A DNA stretch of 64,000 bases from Taenia hydatigena (GCA_036345935.2 JADWOT020000002.1:16547585-16611584); one strand, 5' to 3'. Counted from the stretch's first letter, positions 25,101 through 37,512 are shown. Numbers and translations: made by a program. Notes: a model not told the origin generated them from the sequence alone.

Positions 25101-25661
25101 AACTGTTCCTGGACGTGATAGCACTGAACTGGCAACGAGTTGGCAGGTGAAGCCGTGGTTCTTGGATCAACAAGTTCATCTACTCATTTGTGACGTGTCG
25201 AGGATGAACCTCTGTCCAAGAGACGGCAGGATAAAACAAAATTAGCCACCCCAAACAGCCCTATCATGTGATTGTGGAAAGGCGAAAGAGTTCTAGACAT
25301 GGTAGCGGTAGCAGTTGGATGGTGATCAAGTGTGCCTACTTTTGTCTGCCAAGTCGACTATATTTAAGAGAGAGAAAAGAATGAGAGAAGAAGCAAAAAG
25401 GAAGGAGGAGAAGAAAGAACGAAAGGGAGAAGACAAGAAAGGTATGCGTGATTGCAAGGAGTGCACATTTGTCTCCCCCCTGGAATGATCATCCGTATGT
25501 AGACTCTAAGTTTCGAGGCAAATTACCTACTGATACGACGACCACAGCGCTGCCCAGACGCCAATCGTAGCAGCAAAACCAGAGCTGTTGGCGCCATAAT
25601 TGAGATTATGAAAGTGTGTTCCTGGGGCCAACTTCGGCAGTTCGTTCGGGGAATGTGACAT
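22108..25661 (-). CDS. five-exon gene model, 279 aa, function unknown
   Basis: Exons on the minus strand are 25661-25537, 24649-24517, 23590-23328, 22594-22501 and 22332-22108. All four junctions use GT/AG and the phases (2, 0, 2, 0) agree, giving ATG to TAA in 279 codons. The start reads MSHSPNELPKLAPG. Exon 3 is acidic and charged (KAIEEEVIVNCENQRALVEV). Exon 5 holds a folded-looking stretch (GGPLAEYFLRSDSQLHLGLV) and ends in VEMERMLGL. A short hydrophobic run, GFAATIGVWAAL, lies near residue 31; I see no clear signal peptide. The best donors are GTGAGT after exon 4 and GTGAGA after exon 2; the acceptor of exon 4 (ATAAG) and donor of exon 3 (GTAGAT) are weak. I do not recognise the family. 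An in-frame TAG between 22333 and 22611 disappears when the last intron is removed, which supports that intron. Confidence 0.5.
23735..23995 (+). repeat. inverted repeat element, copy 2
   Basis: This is the partner of 21770-22045, in opposite orientation, about 1.9 kb away. It lies inside an intron of the candidate minus-strand gene. Confidence 0.6.
25366..25440 (+). repeat. polypurine tract
   Basis: About 75 bp is nearly all A and G (GAGAGAAAAGAATGAGAGAA and similar). It lies in the first intron of the minus-strand gene model, where it reads as a polypyrimidine tract. Confidence 0.7.
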
Positions 25662-25829
25662 TTACGAGGCATTGCACAACGACACAAATACCAAGTGGAC
25701 AGAGTCTGCATATTGCAGCAATTGTCTGTTTGTTTGTACCCAACCAACCAGTTATGTAAGCAGCCGACTAAGCGACCGAACATGCAGTGGATCCGCGAAT
25801 CCACCCAGCCATCTACCCTGGACAATTAG

Positions 25830-25920
25830 CGGATCATAAGAGGTGGCCTGATTCCCCGCTCCACCTCCTCATTTTTGACCATCTCGGAGCCCTCTGATGC
25901 TCCAATCGTCTCGCAAAATT
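25830..25920 (+). CDS. possible plus-strand exon
   Basis: A 91-nt open block follows an acceptor-like CAATTAG and ends at a good donor (AAAATT then GTAAGC). It encodes a peptide containing RSTSSFLTISEPSDAPIVSQ. It lies about 170 bp from the start of the divergent minus-strand model. A polypyrimidine acceptor at about 26023 (TTTTTATTCGCACAG) follows, but its phase does not obviously match. Product unknown. Confidence 0.2.
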
Positions 25921-26622
25921 GTAAGCATCATTTTATTTCCATTCATTCTCATGCAGGAATGAATTCGGCTTTTGCGCGAGTGATTCGCACAAAACTCTTT
26001 TTTCTGCTATTTTTATTCGCACAGAAAGGAGGAGAAGTGCAAACAAAAAGCCAGACTCCTCATGACTTTCACCCAGGACGAAAACAAGGTCTTTTTTGGA
26101 ATGATGGAATGAACCGCCTTCTATCTCTCTCCATCTCTAGCTTTTGCAGATTTTTGCATGTGGACTTGACAAACTATCAAACTCAAAACTGGATACAGAT
26201 TTGCTTTGTGACCAAGAGTTTTGTCACGTAGATGGAGAAAATATCGATGATACATCGCACATTTTTGTCGCTTTAACGGTTGAATTTTGGATTGACTGGG
26301 TTCGAGGAGAACAACAACATAGGGGTCCGACGAGTCCAATGACGCGCGAAAGGGGTGTTTGAAGTCAGCTCCTAAGGCAATAGATGCAGCCATTTGGACT
26401 CACCCATGCGTCTTTTAGCTAACGCAAGTTAAACTGCACATTTGATCACTGGAAGCACTATCCAGGCGGCTCAAACATCTTCCATGTTGCTTCGCACGGC
26501 AATAAATCCTATGCCGACGTCGCGATCCCAGTCCGTGGCAGCAGAAGAGTGGTGGCGAACTTACACAGCAAAGAACTGTCCGGAGACTCAATCACTACCG
26601 TCTACTCATGACAAATCGCCAG

Positions 26623-26971
26623 CCTCAAACTGACCGCCAGTGGAGCAAAGTTAGATTCAAAGAGATCCAAATCAGCCTCAAAGAGGGGCATGTCTCATGA
26701 ATAGGATTTGGTTCAACAGATTAACAATTGGACTCGTCTCTGGCACAGCTCTCCCTGCGAGGGTCATAACAATCAAAAAAGAAGATTGAACAGTTCTACA
26801 CCCTCTACTACAAAAAACATGATGCCTAATAAAGTAATGGTTCATCTGGCAAGACGATACTCCCATTCGAATGCAGAGTTCAATCAAGGGGACCTTTTAA
26901 TCCTGTCTTGGTGTCATGGCCTTCCAGTCACATCGGTTGCCACACAGCTCCTTCCAAGACTCTTCAGTAGC
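26623..26971 (+). repeat. tandem duplication, unit 1
   Basis: The unit begins CCTCAAACTGACCGCCAG and ends CTTCAGTAGCC. It repeats immediately at 26972 with CCTCAAACTGACTGCTAG. Internal matches include AGCAAAGTTAGATTC, CCAAATCAGCCT and AAGTAATGGKTCATC. Confidence 0.8.
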
Positions 26972-27229
26972 CCTCAAACTGACTGCTAGTAAAGCAAAGT
27001 TAGATTCCAACGGACCCAAATCAGCCTTAAAGAGGTGCGTATGCCATGTTAAGAAATTGGTGCATCAAGCGACCATAAATTATATTCGTCTCTGACAGCT
27101 CACCTTTAGAGGCCATAACAATTAAAGAGCCTCTACTACAATTAAGGTGATGCCAAAAATAAGTAATGGGTCATCCGGCAGGACAATGCTTTCATTTAAT
27201 TGTAGAGTCCAATGACTCTCCAGTAGCCC
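26972..27229 (+). repeat. tandem duplication, unit 2
   Basis: This is the shorter second copy (about 258 bp against 349 bp), missing internal stretches of unit 1. It ends CTCCAGTAGCCC. No frame is shared intact between the units. Confidence 0.8.
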
Positions 27230-30200
27230 ACAATTCGCAGATGAACGGATGGTCTTCACCCTACCCGTTGTTTGTCCCAACGAAGAACCACCTCAGGAGA
27301 ATCCTGCAGGTCATCGAATGTGCTGCTTCTTATTCCACCTTAGTAAAGTGACAGCACACAATTTCAGGGATTAGAGTGTGAGAACACAGCCTTGAAGTTC
27401 CCTTACACCTCAATTAGTCCACTTGACAAATAAGACATTGATCGACAAGGAAAAGAAGGTGAGCATTTTGTTGGCACTCAGGCCAGTAGCATAGAGCTGT
27501 CACACTAGTCCCTTATCCTCCCCTCCTTCTCTTCCCAGTTCTTCGTCAAAATTTTCAGGAATGACTGACGCATTGCAATGACAACAGCAATGAATGAAGC
27601 CACTGTAACTGAGGCCGCAGTGTGTTCGCTGTGGGATGTACTGGCGCCATTCTGCATTCTGTCTCGTAGACTTCTTAATCCATTGTACCATTCAACGCAA
27701 AAGATCAACCACGATGGATGTTGAAAAGCAGAAAAAGGGGTCTTAACGACACAACGACTGTGTGGGACTTTTTAATGCCCTACTATTCCGCGCGATCCTT
27801 TATGCATGACGAAAATGAAACTACTACCAGGCAATCTTCTCGAATTGCGCCTTTGAACCACAAAAATGCAACTTTATTGTCACTGACATAAAGTTCTGTT
27901 ACGATGCCTTTCTCAATGATGACATCCTATTCGCCATTCCTTCCAGGCCTGTCAGCGGCCACTAGCATCGACCACGACTAGTTGCAAATGCAATTCGAGT
28001 TGCATTTGCTACCGTCAATGGGTACACTTGGCATTGGCTATTTCAATCTTCGTAAGGCGAAAGTTTAACGTGTGGGTGTTGTGGAAATGGCTAGTCATAA
28101 TTTGACATCTAACGAACGTTGCCTCTTATGCCTGGTAGAATGGAACGAATAAGCCCTCATTAATTTCAGCAGCTTCAAAGTGATCGGCGTAGCGAAGATG
28201 CCCAAGACGCACTTTTGCTGACTTTGGTTTTCACCGCACAACTGAAATAAATTTTACAGATTTCCCACAGAAGACGTTCAAAAGAGAATACAATCTTGGT
28301 GGTGTGGAACATTTTATTTTCCTTGGTTTTCATGAACGAAATTACAAGTAACACATTTAAGTCGGTACCAGGATTACCTCAATAGGATACAGAACTGGAG
28401 TAAAACAATGAGTCATCAAATAACACATCGTCCACAATTGTCTAGTTTTTCTAAATGCAAAGTCGCGAAAGTGTTTCTTTGTGAATAAAGGAAAAATAAG
28501 CGCCTCTCAACGTCACAAGCCTCGCACTTTCACAAATGTCCGAAATCGTGGTTAAGGATGCACAAAGAACAACAATGACTTGATCAGGAAATGCTCAAGT
28601 CAGGAGCACTGCAGAGGAGTCATTGCAGTTTTGTTATCTCCGCTACAGTAATACATCGGTAATGCAAGCAGACCTACTGATCCCTAAATTGAATGCCTAA
28701 TGCACACTGCTATAATAATATTGAGGTCTATTTTGCACTTTCCAGAATAACACTTCTTTATTTTTATTTCTCTTGCAAGGTATAGATTGATGCCCCTGTC
28801 GTCTGTAAAGCCGGGACTACCAAAACACCCTTAAGCATGAAGATAAGTTAACGTTTCTTTGGGACGCAAAATCTCAAGCAATGCAAAGGCAGGAAGTTGG
28901 TGCACAAAATGTCTGAATACACAGATTTGGTTTCAGACGGTTGAGGTCGAATTGAGCATAATATTGTAGCTGAAAGTGCGATTCGCATTCACGGATTGTT
29001 CTTCCTTCGAGCTGCTCATTTCAAATGTACTTCTCTCCATGCCAGCTGTGTCTACACTTCACGTGGAATGACTAACAACGCTGTACTCACACAAACCCGT
29101 GGGTCTGTTCGAAAAGTAGAAATTAAACATTTTAATTTGCCACTTTGTTTTCTACAGCATGTCAATCACAAATAGTGTGGGCAAGCGGGTGTTTTGGAGA
29201 GCGTCAGAGGAGATGAGCTGACAGTTCGCCAAGGAGCAAGCTCTATGAACTGAATGGTAAGCTGCAGACGAGAAGGAATTGCAAGCGGACGAAAAACATC
29301 GACGAGCCTATTACTGTCGAAGGCAATAGCTCTTATCAGCTTCGATTCCGACGCACATTAAATACCGACATGACATTCTCAATGAGCTAATCAAGACTTG
29401 AATGGCGGTTATTTTGAACTGTTATTGTATTATTTCACTGACATTAAAGCAATGCATTTATCAATTTAACGTCTCGCCGAAGCAGTGTGCAAAGTAAATA
29501 GCAATCTTCAAAACAAATGCCTTTTATCCCTTCCTATTTCGCATTTTATTTTAGATGCGATCCATTAGAGAAGTAACTTCCTAAATGGAGCTACAATCAG
29601 TTGACGGATTATCAGAATACATTCGAGAGTTTATTCTCGTCATTAATTTTTTTATGTCTTACACTCTGGACTGGTGTGCGCAATATGCTAGTGTGCATCA
29701 CACGATTTGATTTGGGTGAGAGGCATTTGGCACACAGATGAGATAGAGGAGACATCGCGAATTCCCCCATCTGGACGAGTGGCAGGAAAGGCGAAACTTG
29801 TGTCAGTATTAAATCCATCCCCTTGCTCAATGGGCATGAAGGCTGAGGGTGAAGAACTCAACATGGAATATGATACCCTGGTCGCAATCTTAGTTAACCT
29901 CATCGCGTTCAACTATGATATGAGCATGGAAGAGTGGTTTGAACCTGACAAATGTGACCATTCACTTCATTTCTGACGCCGAAGTATGGGCAGAAGCCTT
30001 CATACCTTGCAAACGCCCTCCGATGTCTGTGTTTAGCAGTGAGAGACGCTGGTTTCATCACTAATACCGACCTGGTCTAGTGTTGACACCTCGTCATCAG
30101 CGAAAAAGATAAGACTCTCGACCATAACTTCATTCATGTCGCCACAGAGCGAGTCGGAATGACGAGAAGTATGCTAGGGAACTGTAATGGAAGGAGCTTG

Positions 30201-30850
30201 CCATGGCTTATTCCTATATGGAGTCATAGTTGGACAAACATCCAGTGTGGTCGCGCAGTTTGACCACCCAGTATGGTTGAGATGTTCTGCAGCATAAAGG
30301 CAAATTATCATCGCCAGCTGATCATGCAGCCTCAATTCGTTGCATGTCCAAGAGTCGGTCGGACTAAATGCTCTCCCACTGTGCCTCATCCAGGTCCACG
30401 CTATAGTTTGTTGCTAGATTATCGTCAGTGCTCTCATCCTCCTTGTTTCCACATGCCTTTCATTCATTTTTGCAAGTTGTAGACGAAATTGAGGAGCGTC
30501 TATGCAGTTTCCTAACTTAAGTCGGTAGCAGGATAGTCCAAAATGAACATTCAGGTTTTGCTCACCCGTTTTAACAAGACTACGATCACTTCTCTTTCTA
30601 TAAGGCTACATTCGGCAGAAGGAGATGTGAGTTGTCATTTAGAGTCAGTCATAGCCATGCATTCGGGCACCACTGTCTAGTTTAGGCCAACTTTGGAATC
30701 TTTCGGTACATAAAAGCCGTTTTTATTTTGCGAACTTGTCGTCAAAGAGAATCTTACGTATCAGCTTATTGGAACGATGGGCAGTGTAAAGCATTTCAAT
30801 AGCACTCTACTCAATTGTTAGTTTAATTACTATAGAACTATGCGACCATA
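27230..30850. other. no supportable gene
   Basis: Overlapping frames at 29612-29976 on both strands (89 codons plus, 74 codons minus) look mildly protein-like. They have no splice support and contradict each other. Nothing else stands out. Confidence 0.4.
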
Positions 30851-31052
30851 TTACACAGAACCTAATTGGTAGTGTCAAGCGAATGAGGCGATAGTACTTT
30901 TTGGGAAACCAGAATATAATATTTTGCTTAAAGGAAGTCGTCAAAGCCCTAGCCTTTTTAATATTTTCGTCATGGTTATTACAGTGTTTCAGTAAATGAA
31001 ATGAATTAGTAAGCATAATAGCCCTTGGATGCCTCATTTTAGAGCATGATTC
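30850..31052 (+). repeat. direct repeat, left copy
   Basis: It aligns over about 200 bp with 37304-37512 in the same orientation. Landmarks in order are TTACACAGAACCTAATTGGT, then TTATTACAGTG, then CATAATAGCCCTTGGATGCC (TTAATTAGCCCTTGACTACC in the partner). The two copies lie outside the left arm of the large inverted duplication, on either side of it. Confidence 0.65.
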
Positions 31053-34000
31053 CCATGCAGATGAATGAAAAATTCGCAAATATTCACTACCCCAGACATA
31101 CCAGCACTGCCTATAGCGAAGCCATAACAACCAAAAGCAACACGATGCCTTCCGTGGCGCAAATGCTTCGAGCGGCAGCTCATCAAGTCTTTACCTTCCG
31201 CGGTAAATGCATAATCATTTTTGACACAAAGAAGCAGCAAAGCGCTACCATTTGTAGCAAGAAATTAAGGAGGATAGGATGGATGTAATTGTTCGCGCTA
31301 TCAAATATACTTCGCTACTCATTGAGCTTAAGTGGCAAAGATGATATCGCATGCTACAATCGTCTCATTTGCCTTGTTCTTTTTTCCCAAACACCTGCTT
31401 TCTGCATCACACTTCTCTAGCGGAATTGATTTGGTCACATTTTGCGAAGTTAATGGTAGCAAAGAGGGTTGTTAAGGTTTTATTGGTAGCAAATTTTGTC
31501 GTTCGGTCCACGGGCAGTTAATCTCAATGCGTGAGTGGAATATGCGCACGTGACTGAGTGCCTCGTAAAAATGCTTCCTAGATAAACAAAATCAGATAAA
31601 TTATGAAATCCAGAAAATTATCGTGATAGGTTTGTCAAGGCGAGTTTTGCTTTGGTGGCCAAAGCAACGCGATCAATTGAGAAGCTTGAAGTTACAGGTC
31701 CTCCAAGACGACTACAGCACCACCGCACTGTCAGCTTTATTCCATTGTAGTTTCAGAATGCACGAAGTTCTCCGTCGTTCTAGTACGCATTGCTACGTCT
31801 TACTTAATGCAGTGATAAAGTAAGAATATGGGAAGCGATGCAGACTGTCAACAGTAATGCACTGGCATTTTTGAGATGTACCGGGTATAGTGTGTGGTTG
31901 ATGAATAGCGTTAAAACAGGCTATTGTTCCACTGCCTAATGCATTTAGGGGAATGAACGCTTTTACTATTCCATTCCTCTAAAATGACTACTCGTCGTTT
32001 GCCCTTCTTACGGAAGTTTGATGTTTTGTGTTTCGGTAAACGCTGTTAAGTTCCAGAAAGTTAAATTAACTATGGAGCAGCACTTCCTCCTTACTTGGCT
32101 TCCGTGCTTGTAAGTTACTCTATCATTCTACTTCAACTGCCTTTGCACCAGTGTCATTGCCATCGCTTGACTCAAAGCGACATTTTGAACCATCAGACCT
32201 AACATACACTCAACAGTCACGGGAAAGCAAACGTGTTGTCGATTCTTTTGAGCAGATTCGTGGTTTCCCGACCAGCTAATTATCATTCATTAGCAAAGTA
32301 GGGATTGGGAGTCTACACCACGTGTGTAGTGACAACAGCAACATTGGCATTATTTGTCAATTCCAAATAATTGCCGTTGTGTCCGCGCGCATGAGGTATA
32401 TTTTTCGATTTTGCTCACTACAGGAGTCTACTTTGCGTGAAATACCACCGAATTTGTAAATAGCATCTGTCTATGATCTTGAGATGGGAGTGAGGGAAAT
32501 TGCCCTTTTTTCCCTGTAGAGCTTCAGCCATTCGTTGTAACAGAAGTCAAACCCTGGTGCGATTCGTAGTGTCGCTCAAACGGTATCCACTCTATCCCAT
32601 TTAGCAGCCTGAGACCGAAGGTAGAGGAAGACAATAATATGATATCTTTGTAATGTTTAACAATTGGTCATTAGTTGAGAAGGAGGGATCATGAGCTGCC
32701 TGAGAGTCTCCTCGCAGTCCTCCCATGCGCTTGAATTAATATTCACTCCTACTCAGCTTTGACGCGTGTCTGTCACTTCATTGCTATTAATCATCACAGT
32801 ACTGGCTTCATCGAACCACTGATACTCCACGCCATGCCATCCATCTCAGGCTGACAAATGAGAGCTTAAACTTCAGTCAGTCATTCTGCACACAGGCATC
32901 AGTGGATCGGATTGGCGTTTACCACCGACTCGCGTAAACCCTATGCAAAGTTATAATACATCAACACATATTTAGATATAATAAGGCAGAATCATTCAGA
33001 ATTAAGCTTTTTAGTGTTTGTGGGCGACTGCAGGGCTTTCTTCGTCTTTACACTACCCGGTTTTGACATATTTGAGGCGTGCTTTGGAGACACTACGTGG
33101 TTAGTCCATTTTGGCGCTGGCGCATCCACACCAACTGCATTATCGCAATGACATGGAACAATTTGGAGTTGAGTAATTTTGCTGAGACATGCGCATGATG
33201 TGCTTCTCCCATCATCGTTGTGCAGTTACAAGCATATTCGCTGAATCTTTCCTATTGCACATGAGACCGTCCATTCATCGCCAAGCAAAAAGCATTTGTT
33301 TCATTCTCACGCCAACAACCATTGCAACTTTCGTAAATATCTCTCCAGAAATATTAGTCCTTTTTTATTAAAACCCTCACAAAAATAAAAACAGTGCATT
33401 CTTATCCGGCTTCACTCTCATCGCAAGTGTCTTTACAAACCACTTTATAAAATGTCGCTTGATAGAAATTTAAAGCGACACATTTATAAAGTGTGTCTCC
33501 AGCCAATTGGCATTTCATGTTGAATGCTATTTCTCATACCAAGTGCTCTGATGCGTCTAATGAGCAATTAATCTGGCCTGCGAACAAATGGTGCATCGTA
33601 TGCGCATCATGTGATGGCAAGCGTGGGTGACTAAAAGCAGACTCTTCAGCATCACCAATTGCAGAATTGCAAAATCATTAAGCCTCTCTATCGGTTGTAT
33701 ATGAACAAACGGTGCAACTGTTTCAGGTGTTATTAACTTCTTTTCCCATTTTGTCAGAGGCAATGCCGAAACCGAAGAAGCTGTTGATCACTAGTGGATA
33801 TAAGACAGTGGACTTGGCTTTCAATTGGCACTGCTGAATGGCATCGTGTTGGATTAACTATCCAAATCGACGAATGTCCATTTCCTTGGCTAGCATTGAC
33901 AAAGCACTTATTCTGACTTGATGAGCACCTCAAAGCGCTGCATGATTCATGACTGCTGCCACAGAATTATCGCAGTCGATTCTCCCTATCAAATTGAGAT

Positions 34001-35674
34001 CAGCACCGCAAAACAATGGCTCCATTGCTCTCTGTTGGTCTTGTCCACCCCCTATACTCTCCTGAATTTTCCATTAACAAGGCATTAAAAAATTGCAAAG
34101 TTCGGCAACCACAACATTTTTTGAGCTTTAACCGCTGATGGCATTGCTTTTGTTTCATGATGATGACGCTCACCGAACGTCGTGATTTTCTATGAAAGCC
34201 TTGCCATTACTTCCACAATTCCATGCAGCATCAAAATTCGCGCATTTAGTGGATTCAAGACACATAGCTATTTTTTATAATAACAATTCTTTTCCAAATC
34301 GTTTGATTCACTAACATTACTTGTGTGAAGACATAAGGCTCAAAATTAATGGTTACGCACGATCAACATATCATCATAATTTTATGTCTGCTTCCCATAT
34401 TTTATCGCGCAAACTTCGCCTTTCTTATTGAAGTGTTCTGCTCAACTGCCCTTTCTACCCACATATACTCAGAACTGAGGCCAGCATTTCACAAATGCCA
34501 TCATATGACTTGTGTCTGTTGTGCTAAACCCGTTCTGCATCACCAAGCACCAGCGACTCTACTTCATACTACAAGATTGGCATTATACTCGTGAGTGAAG
34601 GCACGATCCCATTGTGTAAATCAATTTCTTGTTGTGACAACCCGAGAGCTAAAGGGTGGGAAGAGATAGTTGTGTGGACAATAAAAGGTGCTTTATGTAC
34701 AACATTCATACAGCGATGATGTCTCAACTTCTATGTCCTCTCGAGTTCTCAACACAATTGATTCTCGCATCGCAGTGGCACGTTTATGCCATACTTTTTA
34801 TTTTAGCAATTAGAAGCTCAACAAAATGTTAAACAACTGATAGCAAAATGTGAATAATTACGGTTATTACTACTGTTCATCATATTCGAACTTAAATCAG
34901 TTTAGTGTGTTCCCGTTCATGGCTACCATGGCCACTCTTTCGCAAAATATATGAAAAGTAAAGAAGTGGTCTTATGGTTGCCTCGCTTAAATGGTGACTG
35001 ATTGAAGGAGATAAAGCATACGATTTATCAGCAAAATACTGAAAACATAGACCTCTGCAGTGGCGTCGGCCACATCGGCGCAAACCATAGGGTTGGACAG
35101 TCTCCAATAGGCATATTGAATAAGTAACTGAAAGACTGAAGGCAAAGGTCACCAAATTCATTGCATTGATACAGATGAGAAATAATAACTGGACACAACG
35201 CAGCGAGCAAATGGAAGACTGGGTTGAGGAGACTATCGCACATTTTATGACATGGAACAGTGCAATAGTGATCATGGAGGGTGGGGCGTTGACGAAATGC
35301 AAAAGTTGAGTGAGATAGGGCATCATCCATCGCCGTTATCTTCGTATGGAGGTGGTAGTGCTTGCACAACCCCAAATTCTGCTGTGATCTGATCGACTGT
35401 CACTGATTTGGTCTGCTGGAACGAAGGCTGCCAGAAAGTCGCAAAACGTGATTGCAGTATCCATGGGTTACATGGTCAGGATCAGAACACTTGAGCCCTT
35501 TCAAATACACCTACTCTGCAACTGCCTGCTATTGCATTAAAAATGTGAAATGAGGGTAAGTCTAGTCAGCGGATCTGCAATCTAAAGTGGGCTTGACCCG
35601 GACCATGAGTGACGGGAATACCTCAGCCAATGTGATGGCATATTCTGTTTTGTCACGCCACCCCATGTTTCACG

Positions 35675-35682
35675 AATAAATA
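35675..35682 (+). promoter_or_regulatory. conserved TATA-like element of the CAP gene
   Basis: AATAAATA lies 38 bp upstream of the CAP gene ATG, inside TGTTTCACGAATAAATA. The same block is preserved upstream of the degenerate inverted copy, together with an upstream CATGAGTGACGGGA. This suggests a core promoter inherited with the duplication. Confidence 0.5.
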
Positions 35683-35719
35683 GGTGAAATTATCTTGCCC
35701 TTTCAATCCCTTTGCCAAG

Positions 35720-36845
35720 ATGATACGAAAACGGAATGGTAAGTTGTTCATTGCTTAGCATCTCTCACCATCATCATGCTCATCTGTTACTCTGCACACA
35801 TTTCGCTTTGTCAGGTCTCTTTGTGAAGGTGGTCTTCAGTTTAATTACTGTCTTCGCCATGGTCGACTGTTATCGGCCCACACCGGTTGAACGGGAGCAA
35901 CTTCTTGAGGCTCATTGGGAGGTTCGTGAAAATGTGCACCCTCCTGCCAGCAATATGCAACTATTGGTACGTTCGCTCCCAACACCTGCGTGGTTGACTA
36001 GACATGTGTTAACACTATAATCTGTTTTGCATGTAAATGCTCTTTGTCTAGAGGTATTCTACAGAATTGGAGTTTCTGGCAGAATTTTGGACCAGGTTGT
36101 ACGACTTCAAAACTCCCTTCACCTGGCCCTATCATATGACTCCACGATGTTTCGTCGTTATTAGTGGCGAAAAGCCAAACATTACTGAGGGCGTGTGTGC
36201 CTGGAAGAAAGAAGGCAAGAACTACAATTATTACAACAACTCTTGCACAGGGTCCTGTATTCACTACACACAGGTGAGGAAATTGTGTGTACATTTGTGT
36301 GTGTGTGCTACTCATGACATGCAGAGTGTGGATGCAATCCAATCTACACAGCGATGCCATTCACTCCTTACTACTGAGTGTCTACTTGAACTGCTGTGTG
36401 GATAGAAGAGGTGTAAGCGAGTGGGTTCAGGGGTATGATGGTGTGGTATTGATTGGTTTGGTACGAGACGGTACGTCTTGTCATGCTTTTCTCTACCTGA
36501 ACAGATGGTGTGGGCAACCACGACTGAGGTGGGCTGTGCAATCCAGCGATGTAATAATCTTGTGCCTAATTTAGAGAATCCACAATATTTGATTGTGTGT
36601 GGTTACAGGCCTCCGTAAGTTTGGTTTCATCTGATCGTGTGACCGATGAGAAGCCTATCGATGCACTGCTACGCGCACATTCCTTTAGAATTAGATACTC
36701 ATGTTATCGGCTACCATACATGCAAGGACCCAGCTGCAGCCAATGCCCTAGTGGATGGGTATGTTACCGCAACCAATGCATCGAAAAGCTGGGAAGCCAT
36801 CACAAAAATGTAACTGTTCCAGCCTGTGTGGTATATAAGGAGTAA
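35720..36845 (+). CDS. secreted CAP-superfamily (SCP/TAPS, venom-allergen-like) protein
   Basis: Five exons, 35720-35738, 35815-35966, 36052-36273, 36505-36614 and 36689-36845, join with GT/AG sites and matching phases into 219 codons. Residues 1 to about 25 (MIRKRNG then VVFSLITVFAMVDC) look like a signal peptide. The CAP domain follows: a helix 1 segment LLEAHWEVRENVHPPASNMQ, then YSTELEFLAEFW, then WKKEGKNYNYYNNSC. The CAP1 motif HYTQMVW is split by intron 3, and a CAP2-like YLIVCGYRPP follows. The C-terminus has the cysteine cluster SCSQCPSGWVC seen in helminth members. Length suits single-domain CAP proteins, which are secreted, disulfide-bonded and often expanded in parasites; their biochemical role is debated. 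The CAP2 region departs from the usual CNYxPxGN, and a cysteine expected after TRL is Tyr. The gene sits in the left arm of the inverted duplication, with its degenerate sister at 42.3-43.4 kb. Confidence 0.85.
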
Positions 36846-37303
36846 TTGCGTGCCATCTGTACTGGCTGCAGCCAAAATTATGTGCTGCGAATCGGTCGCT
36901 ATTTCTCCAAGTACTCTCAGCACATTTTCCCACTTTGCCACTTTTTAAGCTCTGCCAATTCTCTGGTATGTCTTCTTTGTTTTCTACTTTGCCGTTTTGA
37001 CAAAATAAATAGGCACAAACTCACATGTCTTGATGAATGCGGCTATGAGGAGAGGACAACTTGTGGGGCGTAACGATGGGAGTGAGGAGCAAAGGGTGAT
37101 GAGAAGGTGAGGGTCTAAGAGATAGCAATGTGCGCGGTGAAGGAGAAGAAAAAGGAAACGTGTTTGCTTTAAGAATAAAAGCATACGAGCTATAGAGCCA
37201 GCGCCAACGTTGAGAGTTCGTCTCTGTAATGCAGCATGAAATGGGAGCACATGGCAAATGGGCCCGATATTCAAGAAATGTCCTCTATGAAGAGCAGGGA
37301 CAA

Positions 37304-37512
37304 AATCACACAGAACTTAATTGGTAATGTCGAACAAATGGCACAGTAGTGCACTTTAGGAGATCTGAACACAATACTTTGTCCAAAAAAAGCCGCAAAA
37401 ACCTAGGCATTTTGTTATGATTATTATAATTATTGCGATATTCATATATATTAAAAGAAGTAGCAAGTTTAATTAGCCCTTGACTACCTCATGGTTTCGA
37501 GGCCATTCGTTA
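37304..37512 (+). repeat. direct repeat, right copy
   Basis: This is the partner of 30850-31052, about 6.45 kb away in the same orientation. Confidence 0.65.

Larger units (their letters stand above)
31835..36860 (+). repeat. left arm of large inverted duplication
   Basis: The arm aligns, in reverse complement, with 42325-47705. I followed the match through many points: 31900 with 47650, 32290 with 47340, 32590 with 47030, 33740 with 45760, 34410 with 45270, 35420 with 43690, and the whole CAP gene. Identity looks like 70-85% with many small indels, so the duplication is old. Similarity covers introns, promoter and intergenic sequence, so it was made at the DNA level. Confidence 0.85.

Noticed and set aside
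26442..26633. 63-codon plus-strand frame with mixed composition
   Set aside because: No acceptor lies after the preceding in-frame stop, and the end runs into the tandem duplication.
29612..29976. Overlapping protein-like frames on both strands
   Set aside because: Neither has convincing splice sites and they cannot both be right.
33557..33763. Frame similar to that at 45683-45955 in the other arm
   Set aside because: The frames diverge on both sides and contain stops when extended; this is DNA-level similarity of the arms.
36312..36521. Antisense open frame over CAP intron 3, similar to 42602-42844
   Set aside because: It lies in an intron of the clear CAP gene; similarity follows from the duplication. 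Kept only as a finding about conservation.
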